A stretch of DNA of 39,361 bases from an uncultured Rhodospirillaceae bacterium (GTDB taxonomy: Bacteria > Pseudomonadota > Alphaproteobacteria > Dongiales > Dongiaceae), in assembly GCA_902826565.1 (NCBI GenBank), contig CADEFF010000014.1, positions 4,157 through 43,517 on the forward strand, written 5' to 3'. A program made the translations under genes and the position numbers. The notes under the pieces were generated by a model, which was given only the letters and a program-made list of their open reading frames with translations, was not told the DNA's origin and did not search any database. This document shows, piece by piece, positions 16,369 through 24,085 of the stretch. How positions within the stretch are numbered: the first letter of the stretch is position 1; every line of letters begins with the position of its first letter.

Positions 16369-17523
16369 CTACTCGGTCAGAACCAACGTGTCGGTCGGTG
16401 CCCAGGACATCCAGAGCTCGTCGCCGATGCTGATCGAGGGGAGCGTCGTGCGGGTCGCGTTCTTGAGATTGACGCTGATCGGCATGCCCGTCTGATTCTC
16501 GAGATAGACGTGGCTTTCGTTGCCGTAATAGGCGAGCTCGGTTACCCGGCCGCGGAGCCGCACATTGTCGCCGCCCGGATCGGTCTGGCCGAGCTTCACC
16601 TTCTCGGGCCGGATCGCGATGGCGATGTTGCCGGAGGCGGAGCCCGTGAAGGGCACCGCGACGCGGTCGAGACCCTTGATGTCGATCTGCAGGTTACCGT
16701 TCTGAACGCCCGACACGCGTCCCTCGAACAGGTTCATCTTGCCGATGAAGTCCGCGACGAAGCGCGAGTTTGGAAACTCGTAGAGATCGGCCGGCGGCGC
16801 CACCTGCCGCACCTTGCCTTTCTCCATCACCGCGATGCGGTTCGCCATGGAGAGCGCCTCGTCCTGGTCGTGGGTCACGATCACGAAGGTGATGCCGACG
16901 GTCTTCTGCAGCCGTACGAGCTCGAGCTGCATCGCTTCGCGAAGCTTGGCGTCGAGAGCCGAGAGCGGCTCGTCGAGCAGCAGGACCTTGGGATGCTTCA
17001 CCAGGGCCCGGGCAAGCGCGACGCGCTGTCGCTGGCCGCCGGAGAGCTGGTTCGGCATGCGCTTGCCGAATTCACCCAGCTTCACCAGCGACAGCGCCTC
17101 GGCAACGCGCGTCTTGATTTCCGCCTCGGCGACACCCGTCACCCTCAGGCCATAACCGACATTGCGCTCCACATTCATATGCGGAAACACCGCATAGGAC
17201 TGGAACACCATGTTAACCGGACGCCTGTTCGGGTTGACGCCTTCCATGCGCTCGCCGGCGATCATGATGTCGCCCGAGGTCGGCACCTCGAATCCCGCCA
17301 GCATGCGCAGCAGCGTGGTCTTGCCGCATCCCGAGGGCCCCAGCAGGGCGAAGAACTCGCCCTCGCCGATATCCAGCGAGACGTCATCGACGGCCCGGAC
17401 TCCGGCGCCGAACGCCTTGACGACATTGCGGATTTCTATGATCGGCTTGCGTCTATCCGTGCCGACGTCTGGGCCGAACGCCTTCACTTTTCGGGTTTGC
17501 ACCATGGAGGTCCTGTCAACCAT
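16369..17523 (-). CDS. potA: Polyamine ABC transporter ATP-binding protein
   Basis: 384 residues; ATG 17523 overlaps the permease stop by eight bases. A second ATG at 17505, preceded by AGGA, is a good alternative. Walker A GPSGCGKTT (residues 62-70), Q-loop VFQSYAVFPHM, signature LSGGQRQR, Walker B LLLDEPLSALD and the switch His in VTHDQDEAL are intact. The C-terminal about 110 residues (from IAIRPEKVKLG) form a TOBE/OB regulatory domain, as in PotA/PotG. It powers uptake through the two permeases encoded just upstream. Spermidine/putrescine is the likely substrate from the binding protein's similarity. PotA and PotG cannot be told apart by eye. Confidence 0.9.
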   Translation of the reverse strand: MVDRTSMVQTRKVKAFGPDVGTDRRKPIIEIRNVVKAFGAGVRAVDDVSLDIGEGEFFALLGPSGCGKTTLLRMLAGFEVPTSGDIMIAGERMEGVNPNRRPVNMVFQSYAVFPHMNVERNVGYGLRVTGVAEAEIKTRVAEALSLVKLGEFGKRMPNQLSGGQRQRVALARALVKHPKVLLLDEPLSALDAKLREAMQLELVRLQKTVGITFVIVTHDQDEALSMANRIAVMEKGKVRQVAPPADLYEFPNSRFVADFIGKMNLFEGRVSGVQNGNLQIDIKGLDRVAVPFTGSASGNIAIAIRPEKVKLGQTDPGGDNVRLRGRVTELAYYGNESHVYLENQTGMPISVNLKNATRTTLPSISIGDELWMSWAPTDTLVLTE

Positions 17524-18376
17524 TGGCTTTCTTCGTCTTCTTGTCGGAGCGCGACTGGATCATCATCGCCGCGACGGTGAGCGCGAGGGTGAGAACGATC
17601 AATATGGTGGACGCGGCGTTGACCTCGGGGGTGACGCTGAAGCGCACCATCGAATAGATCTTCACCGGGAAGGTCGTGGAGCCCGGGCCCGAGGTGAAGA
17701 AGGTGATGACGAAATCGTCGAGCGACAGGGTCATGGCGAGGAGCGCCCCGGCGACGACGCCCGGCACCATATAGGGAAACGTCACATTCCAGAACGTCTG
17801 CCACTCGCTGGCGCCGAGGTCGCGCGAGGCTTCTTCCAGCGCCAGATCGAAGCCTTCCATGCGTGCCCGGACCACGACGGCCACGAAGGGGAAGCTGAAG
17901 GCGATATGGCTGATGGTCACCGTGGCGATGCCGAGCGGCATGGAGATCGCGCTGAAGAAGGCGAGCATCGCGACGCCGAGGCAGACCTCCGGAATGACGA
18001 TCGGCAGATGGATGAGGCCGTCATAGCCGCCCTTGCCGGGGAAGCGGTAGCGCTGCAGGACGAGCCCGATCATCGCGCCGAGCACGGTCGAGACCACAGT
18101 CGAGATCGAAGCGATGATCAGGGTGTTGAGCGCGGCCTCATGCAGCGAGCTGTTGGTGAAGGCTTTCACGTAGTAGTCGAAGGTGAAGCCCTGCCAGGTG
18201 ATGTTGCGCTTGCTATCGTTGAAGCTGAAGGCGATGAGCGCAAAGATCGGGAAATAGAGAAAGACGAAGCTGCCGGCCAGGATGAGCTGCAGCCAGAGCC
18301 GGCGGGTATATTCGAGCGGCGCGATGCCCGCCTTCTGGCGGCGAGTCGAAACATCCGGAAGGGTAGTGCTCGCCAT
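17516..18376 (-). CDS. potI: Polyamine ABC transporter permease (PotC/PotI-like)
   Basis: 286 residues. I placed the start at ATG 18376, which shares one base with the stop of the preceding permease (TGATG), rather than at the longer upstream frame. About six hydrophobic segments are seen, starting LILAGSFVFLYFPIFALIAF. The permease EAA loop reads EEASRDLGASEWQTFWNVTFP, the contact site for the ATPase. SFNDSKRNITWQGFTFDYY after the first helix is typical of PotC/PotI. Inner-membrane partner of the next-listed permease; its stop overlaps the ATPase start, so stoichiometric expression is likely. Confidence 0.9.
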   Translation of the reverse strand: MASTTLPDVSTRRQKAGIAPLEYTRRLWLQLILAGSFVFLYFPIFALIAFSFNDSKRNITWQGFTFDYYVKAFTNSSLHEAALNTLIIASISTVVSTVLGAMIGLVLQRYRFPGKGGYDGLIHLPIVIPEVCLGVAMLAFFSAISMPLGIATVTISHIAFSFPFVAVVVRARMEGFDLALEEASRDLGASEWQTFWNVTFPYMVPGVVAGALLAMTLSLDDFVITFFTSGPGSTTFPVKIYSMVRFSVTPEVNAASTILIVLTLALTVAAMMIQSRSDKKTKKANG

Positions 18377-19284
18377 CAGTGCAACTTGCCTTTCTCGCCC
18401 CGCGCCGCGAAGGCCCTGATCCAGAGCAGAATAAAGGTGACATACATCAGCAGGAAGGAGAGCGCCGATCCGAACGGCCAATCGCGAGAGGGTCCGAATT
18501 GCTGCGCGATCAGATTGCCGATCATCACGCTGTCCGGCCCGCCGAGCAGGTCGGGCGTCAGATAGGTCCCGAGGGAGAGGATGAAGCAGAGCATGGCCGC
18601 GGTCACGATGCCGGGCCAGGCGAGCGGTGCGGTGACCGAGAAGAGCGTGCGCCACTGACCGGCGCCGAGATCGAGGCTTGCCTCGAGGAAGGACTTGTCG
18701 AGCTTCTCGAGCGTTGCATAGAGCGGCAGCACGACAAAGGGCAGGTTTACATAGACGAGGCCGATGATGACGGCCTTCTGATTATAGAGAAGCTGGAGCG
18801 GTTCGAAGGTGCCGAGCACGTCCGGCATGCCCAGAAGCCCAAAGACGCCGGCGAGCAGGCCATGCACCCATTCGAGAAACCAGTTCACATGCCCGTTGGT
18901 GCGCAGGATGGCAATCCAGGCATAGGTGCGAACCAGCAGGTTCGTCCAGAAGGGCAGGATCACCAGCAGCAGCAGAACGTTGCGATAGCGCGCGGAGGCG
19001 AAGGCGATGCCCATGGCGAGCGGGAACCCGATCAGAAGGCAAATCGCCGTGGTGACCGTCGCGATCCAGATCGACTTCAGGATGATGTAGAGATTGGTCC
19101 ATTCCATGGACCGGATGTAGTTGGCGAACGAGATCGCGATCTCAGTCTGGCCGAGCGGGCCACGCTCGCCGAAGCTGTAGACCCATACGATCGCGAGCGG
19201 GATCGTAAAGAAGAGGACGAGCCAGGCGGTCGGGGGCAGATACAGAATCCAGAAGACCAGCTTGTTCTTTCGCCAATCTTCCAT
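18376..19284 (-). CDS. potH: Polyamine ABC transporter permease (PotB/PotH-like)
   Basis: 302 residues from ATG 19284, 34 bp after the binding-protein gene. The first hydrophobic segment (FWILYLPPTAWLVLFFTIPL) is followed by a periplasmic part and about five more helices, including LPFWTNLLVRTYAWI, a hallmark of PotB/PotH. The EAA loop is LEASLDLGAGQWRTLFSVTAP. TPDLLGGPDSVMIGNLI near the C-terminus is also typical. It forms the heterodimeric channel with the adjacent permease. Confidence 0.91.
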   Translation of the reverse strand: MEDWRKNKLVFWILYLPPTAWLVLFFTIPLAIVWVYSFGERGPLGQTEIAISFANYIRSMEWTNLYIILKSIWIATVTTAICLLIGFPLAMGIAFASARYRNVLLLLVILPFWTNLLVRTYAWIAILRTNGHVNWFLEWVHGLLAGVFGLLGMPDVLGTFEPLQLLYNQKAVIIGLVYVNLPFVVLPLYATLEKLDKSFLEASLDLGAGQWRTLFSVTAPLAWPGIVTAAMLCFILSLGTYLTPDLLGGPDSVMIGNLIAQQFGPSRDWPFGSALSFLLMYVTFILLWIRAFAARGEKGKLH

Positions 19285-19318
19285 TTCCCGACCCGCCCCC
19301 CTTGCCGCGCCGCCGTCG

Positions 19319-20392
19319 TCAGGCGGCCTGCACTTCCGTCCAGGCCTTGTCGTAGACCGGCGTGAAATCGCCGACGTCGGTCAAGGACTCGCTGTTCGCG
19401 ATCACCTCTTCCGGCGGATAGATCGCCGGATCGTTGAGCAGCTCGGCAGGAAGCTCCGCCTGCGCGGCCTTGTTCGAAGTCGCGTAATGGATCGTCGTCG
19501 CGATCTCGAGGGCGACGTCCTTGTCCAGCAGGTGATTGAGGAAGGCGTGCGCGTTTTCGGGATGCGGCGCACCCACCGGAATGCACACATTGTCGGTCCA
19601 GACATTGGTGCCTTCCTTCGGCACGGCATAGGCGATGTCGTCGTCCTCTTCCTCCACCGAGATGATGTCGCCGTTCCATTCCATCACCAGGTCGACCTCG
19701 CCGGACAGTAGCAGGTCCTGGCCGTTGTCGGGTGCGAAGGCCTTGATGTTCGGTTTCTGCTTGATCAGCAGGTCGCGCGCCTGGTTGATCTCGGCCTCGC
19801 TCTTCGAGTTCATGCTGTAGCCGAGATACTTCAGCGCGAGACCCATCACCATGCGCGCATCGGCGAGAAGCGCGATGCGGCCGGCATACTCGCTGCTGTC
19901 GAGCAGGACGCCCCAGCTCGTCGGCTCCGGCACCTTGGACTTGCGGTAGCCGATGCCGACCGTGCCCCACATATAGGGCACGCCATATTTCAGGCCGGGA
20001 TTGTAGGTCGGGTCGGAGAACGGCTTTGCCGGGTTGATATTGACCAGGTTCGGGATCTTCGCGTGATCGACCGGCTCCAGCATGTTGAGCGCGATCATGG
20101 TCTCGATCATGTAGTCGCTGGGGAAGATCACATCGTATCCGGGATTGCCGGCCTTGAGCTTGGCGAACAGCTCTTCGTTGTTGGCGTAGAGGTCGTACTG
20201 GACCTCGATGCCGGTCTTGTCGGTAAAGGTCTGAAGCGTCGTTTCGCCGATATAGGTGTCCCAGTTGTAGACGTTCAGCTTTTTCTCTTCTTCGCTCCAT
20301 GCCTTGCGGCTGAAGCTGACGCCGATCGCCGCGATGCCCGCGCCGGCGAGAAAGTTGCGCCGCGGAAATCGCGAGCCGATGAATCGATTCAT
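19319..20392 (-). CDS. potF: Polyamine-binding periplasmic protein with a twin-arginine-like leader
   Basis: 357 residues. Start ATG 20392 was chosen over longer frames because GAGGAGG lies about nine bases upstream and a leader begins here. The N-terminus reads FPRRNFLAGAGIAAIGVSF, a twin-arginine-type signal with a weak hydrophobic core. The mature part has the PotD/PotF pattern: LNVYNWDTYIGE, YDVIFPSDYMI, GTVGIGYRKSKV, VDLVMEWNGD and VWTDNVCIPVGAPHPENA. It delivers polyamine (putrescine or spermidine) to the permeases encoded downstream. The 234 bp upstream probably hold the operon promoter, but I could not identify clear boxes. Confidence 0.9.
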   Translation of the reverse strand: MNRFIGSRFPRRNFLAGAGIAAIGVSFSRKAWSEEEKKLNVYNWDTYIGETTLQTFTDKTGIEVQYDLYANNEELFAKLKAGNPGYDVIFPSDYMIETMIALNMLEPVDHAKIPNLVNINPAKPFSDPTYNPGLKYGVPYMWGTVGIGYRKSKVPEPTSWGVLLDSSEYAGRIALLADARMVMGLALKYLGYSMNSKSEAEINQARDLLIKQKPNIKAFAPDNGQDLLLSGEVDLVMEWNGDIISVEEEDDDIAYAVPKEGTNVWTDNVCIPVGAPHPENAHAFLNHLLDKDVALEIATTIHYATSNKAAQAELPAELLNDPAIYPPEEVIANSESLTDVGDFTPVYDKAWTEVQAA

Positions 20393-20626
20393 GACGTGTG
20401 CCTCCTCACTGCCTCTTCGATTGCGGAACCGCGGACGACCGATGCCAATGCGGTCACCTTGAGCTCGCCCGAGCGATCCGATCGACGATGCGGCGCCCAC
20501 TCCCCCTCGAGACCCCGCACGTCGCACCGGAAATACCATAGTCGCCGGAACGAGCGCCGATCAATCGGAATGAAGTCGTGGACCTGCTCACGAGCGTCGC
20601 CAGGCCGATGATAAGCTGTTGCGATA

Positions 20627-22342
20627 TCAGGATATTTTTTCCGGATCATCGAGGTCGGCGCGGTTCTCCACGAGCCGGCTTTGCCGCAACTCTCCGGCCG
20701 CATCCAGAATGGGATAAGCAACCGAGGTGAGGTGAGAATTGATGCGTTTGAGATCGCGCAGCACGTCCATGTGAAGGCTGCTGGTCTCGATGCTTTCGAG
20801 CTTGCCGGATCGCAGCCGCGCGAAATGCCCCTGGGACGCGGTGCGTTCCAGCTCGCGGAAGACGACTTTCTCCTCCAGCAGCTTCCGGGCGAGGTTCACG
20901 TCGCCGGAGACGAAGACGTTGAGGGCGAGCTCCAGGTTGTTGCGCACCCGCTGATGCATGGTGCTGATCTCGGCGAAGCCTTCGTCCGAGAACCGGAGCC
21001 GGTTCTTGATCTTCTTGGCGGCGAGCTCCATCAGGTTCTTGTCGATGATGTCGCCGATATGCTCGAGATTGGTCGTGAAGGTGATGACGTCGATCGAGCG
21101 ACCTTGCCCTTCCTTGTCGAGCGCCTCGCGGCTGACCTCGGTGAGGTAAAGTTTGATCGCCTCGTGCAGCCGGTCCACCTCGTCGTCCAGGGTCTCGACC
21201 TCGCGCAGCAGCTTCCGGTCGTCGTTGCGGAAGACTTCGAGGCTCTGGCGCAGCATCTTCTCCACGATGTCGCCCATGCGAAGCGTCTCGCGCGCCGCGT
21301 TGGCGACGGCGACGGCCGGCGATTCCACGGCGGCGGGGTCGAGATATTGCGGCTTTCCGGGATCGCTGCCGCGCTCCGCCGCGGGGATGAGGCGCGTGCA
21401 GAGAGCCGCAACCGGCCCGATCAGCGGCAGGAAGATGAGTGCGACGCCGACATTGAAGAGCGTGTGGAAATTGGCGACCTCGCGCCAGGGCGTAGACTCG
21501 ATCACGGCCAGTCCCGGCTCGATCCAGGGCAGGAGCGGCAAGGCGATGGCGACGCCGACCAGCCTGAAGATCAGGTTGGCGACGGGAACCCGTCTGGCCT
21601 CGGGCGCGAAGTTGGCCGTGCCGAGAAGCGGGGTGAAGGTCGCGCCCAGGTTGATCCCGAGCACCATGGCAAGCGCCAGCGGGACCGACACGGTGCCTGC
21701 CGTCACCAGCGTGATCACCAGCAGGATCATGGCGAGGCTCGAGGTGCAGAGGAAGGTGAGCAGGGCGGCGAACAGCACGGCGAAGATCGGTGCGTCCTGC
21801 ATTGCATCCAGGATCTGCGGCAGCAGCGGGGATTCGCGCATCGGCTCGGCGGCGGCCGAGATGAGCCGCAGGGCAAGCAGCATGATCCCGAGTCCAACCA
21901 CCGTGCGGCCGAGATCGCGCACGCGCGTCGCCGTGCTGCCCAGAAAGACGGCGACACCGACCAGGATCAGGAACGGCGAGAGCCCGTGCGGCAGGAAGGT
22001 GAAGATCTGCGCGACGAGGCTGGTGCCGACATCGGCACCCAGCATGACCGCGAGCGCAGCGCCAGTGCCGACCAGCCCGTGCGACGCGAAGGAGGCGGCG
22101 ATGAGCGCCGTGGCGGTGCTGCTTTGGAGCAGGAGGGTGATCCCGAGGCCGGCGGCGAAGGCCGCGAAGCGGTTGCGCAGGCTGCGTCCCATGCTGCGCC
22201 GGAGATCGCCGCCGAAGGCGCGCAGCACCCCGGTGCGCACCATGCGAAGACCCCAGACCAGCAGCGCGCCGGCGCCCAGCAGGCTCAGCAGTTCTCCGGA
22301 TCCGTGTATCGAAGCCTCCTTGCCGGTCGGCCGGCGCCCCAT
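20627..22342 (-). CDS. Na/Pi cotransporter family protein with PhoU-like tail
   Basis: 571 residues from ATG 22342. Residues about 15-330 hold eight or more hydrophobic segments with two inverted-repeat motifs: TLLLQSSTATALIAAS and LCTSSLAMILLVITLV, the QSS/TSS signatures of the NptA/YjbB Na+-dependent phosphate transporter family. The C-terminal about 220 residues are soluble helices resembling PhoU (NAARETLRMGDIVEKML, TTNLEHIGDIIDKNLMELA), which may sense or gate phosphate flow. In bacteria such proteins move phosphate across the inner membrane, in some cases outward. A Pho-box-like site lies about 95 bp upstream of the start, fitting control by phosphate. It stands alone in its direction. 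Confidence 0.88.
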   Translation of the reverse strand: MGRRPTGKEASIHGSGELLSLLGAGALLVWGLRMVRTGVLRAFGGDLRRSMGRSLRNRFAAFAAGLGITLLLQSSTATALIAASFASHGLVGTGAALAVMLGADVGTSLVAQIFTFLPHGLSPFLILVGVAVFLGSTATRVRDLGRTVVGLGIMLLALRLISAAAEPMRESPLLPQILDAMQDAPIFAVLFAALLTFLCTSSLAMILLVITLVTAGTVSVPLALAMVLGINLGATFTPLLGTANFAPEARRVPVANLIFRLVGVAIALPLLPWIEPGLAVIESTPWREVANFHTLFNVGVALIFLPLIGPVAALCTRLIPAAERGSDPGKPQYLDPAAVESPAVAVANAARETLRMGDIVEKMLRQSLEVFRNDDRKLLREVETLDDEVDRLHEAIKLYLTEVSREALDKEGQGRSIDVITFTTNLEHIGDIIDKNLMELAAKKIKNRLRFSDEGFAEISTMHQRVRNNLELALNVFVSGDVNLARKLLEEKVVFRELERTASQGHFARLRSGKLESIETSSLHMDVLRDLKRINSHLTSVAYPILDAAGELRQSRLVENRADLDDPEKIS

Positions 22343-22434
22343 TGTCGGGGACGAAGTCGGTTCGAAACTTTCCGCCCGGCGCCGTCGGCGGGCCGGTCAG
22401 CGACCGCAACTACCGCCAATGGGCGCAGAAGGCG

Positions 22435-22452
22435 TTGTCACGAAACTGTAAC
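22435..22452. promoter_or_regulatory. Pho-box-like site upstream of the phosphate transporter
   Basis: TTGTCAC-GAAA-CTGTAAC: two 7-bp direct repeats separated by four bases, the spacing of PhoB-binding sites (CTGTCAT-N4-CTGTCAT). It lies between the end of the sulfatase-family gene and the start of the Na/Pi transporter. The repeats read rightward, whereas the transporter is transcribed leftward, so the orientation is reversed from the usual one. Confidence 0.5.
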
Positions 22453-22492
22453 AAAGTGTGCGCCGGCCGGGCCTCGCGGCGCAAGCTATAGG

Positions 22493-24055
22493 TCACGGCT
22501 CTGCCCTCGGCAGTTCCTTGACGCCCTGCGGCGTCAGATGCATCCGGCTCAGCACATGCTCGGCATGTTCCATGCGCCAGGACAGCATGCGCTGCGCGAA
22601 GTCGAGCAGCACGGGCGCACAGGCGGGATCGGCGGCGAGGTTGGTCGCCTCGAAGGGATCGCGTCGCATGTCGAAGAGCAGCGGCGGCAGACCCGTGAAA
22701 TGCACGTATTTGTATGCGTCGTCGCGGAGCACGGCGAGGCCGCATTGATCGCTGCGTAATCCCAGCGCCGCTTCCGCAGTGCCATGCTCGATGTCGCGGA
22801 AGTCGAACTCCCAGTGCGCCTCGCGACGCCAGCCTTGCGGGGTGCCGCCTTCGAGAAAGCGCATCAGCGAGCGCCCGTCGCATTGCTGCGGCACCTCGAG
22901 ACCGAGCCATTCGAGGATCGTCGGCATGATATCGACCGATTCCGTGAAGGCGTCGACCTGCCGGCCGCATCCTCCGGCCGCCTGGCTGCGCGGATCGCGG
23001 ACGATGAGGGGGATGTGGTACGCCTGATCGAAATAGCCGCTCTTCCCCCACATCCAGTGGTCGCCCAGCATCTCGCCATGGTCGCAGGTGAAGATGACGA
23101 GCGTGTCCGCTTCATGCCCGCTCTTCTTCAGATGCGCGAGAATCCGCCCGATCTGGTCGTCCACTTGGTTGATCATGCCGAAATAGGTGGCGCGGAGCTG
23201 GCGCAGCTCCGCCTCGTCGATCGCGGTGAGATCGTAGGGATAATGCTCGTTGTAAACGCCGCGCTGGCGAAGCGCGTCCAGCATCATGCGCAGGAAGGGA
23301 TGCTGCGTCGCTTCCGCGTCGGCCGATACGGTGCGGTGCGCCATCGGCACCGCCGCAGGATCGTAGAGCGCGTTATAGGGTTCCGGCGCGATGAGGGGCG
23401 GGTGCGGGCGCAGGAACACCAGATGCGCGAACCAGGGTTTCTTGCCTCTCTTGTCGAGCCAATCGAGAAAGGCATTGGCCATGAAGGCGGTTTCGCTGTC
23501 GGCTGCGGAGAAAATCGGCGGCGTGAAGCTGAAGCCGCGGTCGGGCGGCCTCGCCCCGCCGTCGCGCGGGCGAAACACGTCCTCGCGTCCCTCGAACCGG
23601 TAGCCCTTCGCCTTGAGGTCGGCGATCCAGGGCTGCATGTGGTCCGGCAGTTGCAGCCCGACCGTCATGCCGGGCAGGACGCCTTCATAGGTCCTGAGCG
23701 CGGGATCGTCGGGCGGATAGTCGCGCGGATCGGCGCTGCTGTCGGTATAGCCGAAGAGCGTGGGATCGTACCCCGCCTTGCGTGTCTCGAGCGCGATGTT
23801 GGTATGGCGCCGGTCGAGCGGCGTGCCGTTGCGGCCGGACCGGTGGTTCATCAGATAGAGCCCGGTCAGCAGGCTCGCCCGCGACGGGCCGCAGGGCGAG
23901 GCTTGCGCATAGTGCCGGCGGAAAAGGGTACCTTCCGCCGCAAGCCGATCGAGGTGCGGCGTGCGAAGGCAGGGATGGCCGACCGCCGACAGGCAGTCGC
24001 CCCGCCACTGATCGGCGGAGATGAAGAGGACGTTCCGCTGCTTCGGATCGGCCAT
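22493..24055 (-). CDS. Phosphonate monoester hydrolase-like alkaline phosphatase superfamily enzyme
   Basis: 520 residues from ATG 24055 (GTG 24064 is possible). The motif CGPSRASLLTGLY places Cys55 in the C-x-P-S-R sequence that a formylglycine-generating enzyme converts to the nucleophile. Asp15 (SADQW), Asn76, the GYTDSS segment, RPHPP and TCDHGEMLGDHWMWGKSG supply the metal and phosphate ligands. The pattern TGLYLMNHRSGRN-TPLD resembles rhizobial phosphonate monoester hydrolase/phosphodiesterase more than choline sulfatase. There is no signal peptide, so a cytoplasmic site is expected. It is last in the minus-strand amine cluster, 30 bp after the flavoprotein gene, and may cleave a phosphodiester of the imported amine. 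True substrate unknown. Confidence 0.82.
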   Translation of the reverse strand: MADPKQRNVLFISADQWRGDCLSAVGHPCLRTPHLDRLAAEGTLFRRHYAQASPCGPSRASLLTGLYLMNHRSGRNGTPLDRRHTNIALETRKAGYDPTLFGYTDSSADPRDYPPDDPALRTYEGVLPGMTVGLQLPDHMQPWIADLKAKGYRFEGREDVFRPRDGGARPPDRGFSFTPPIFSAADSETAFMANAFLDWLDKRGKKPWFAHLVFLRPHPPLIAPEPYNALYDPAAVPMAHRTVSADAEATQHPFLRMMLDALRQRGVYNEHYPYDLTAIDEAELRQLRATYFGMINQVDDQIGRILAHLKKSGHEADTLVIFTCDHGEMLGDHWMWGKSGYFDQAYHIPLIVRDPRSQAAGGCGRQVDAFTESVDIMPTILEWLGLEVPQQCDGRSLMRFLEGGTPQGWRREAHWEFDFRDIEHGTAEAALGLRSDQCGLAVLRDDAYKYVHFTGLPPLLFDMRRDPFEATNLAADPACAPVLLDFAQRMLSWRMEHAEHVLSRMHLTPQGVKELPRAEP

Positions 24056-24085
24056 GGGGGTCACGCGCGTTGCGGCCGCATCGGC

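Noticed and set aside
20393..20626. A polyamine-responsive riboswitch or attenuator before potF
   Set aside because: I see no conserved riboswitch core and no strong hairpin with a T run; short GC-rich inverted repeats there are expected by chance.
22493..24055. Choline sulfatase (betC)
   Set aside because: The active-site motif is CGPSR with the downstream TGLYLMNHR pattern of phosphonate monoester hydrolases; choline sulfatases have a C-A-P-A-R type motif and different flanks.
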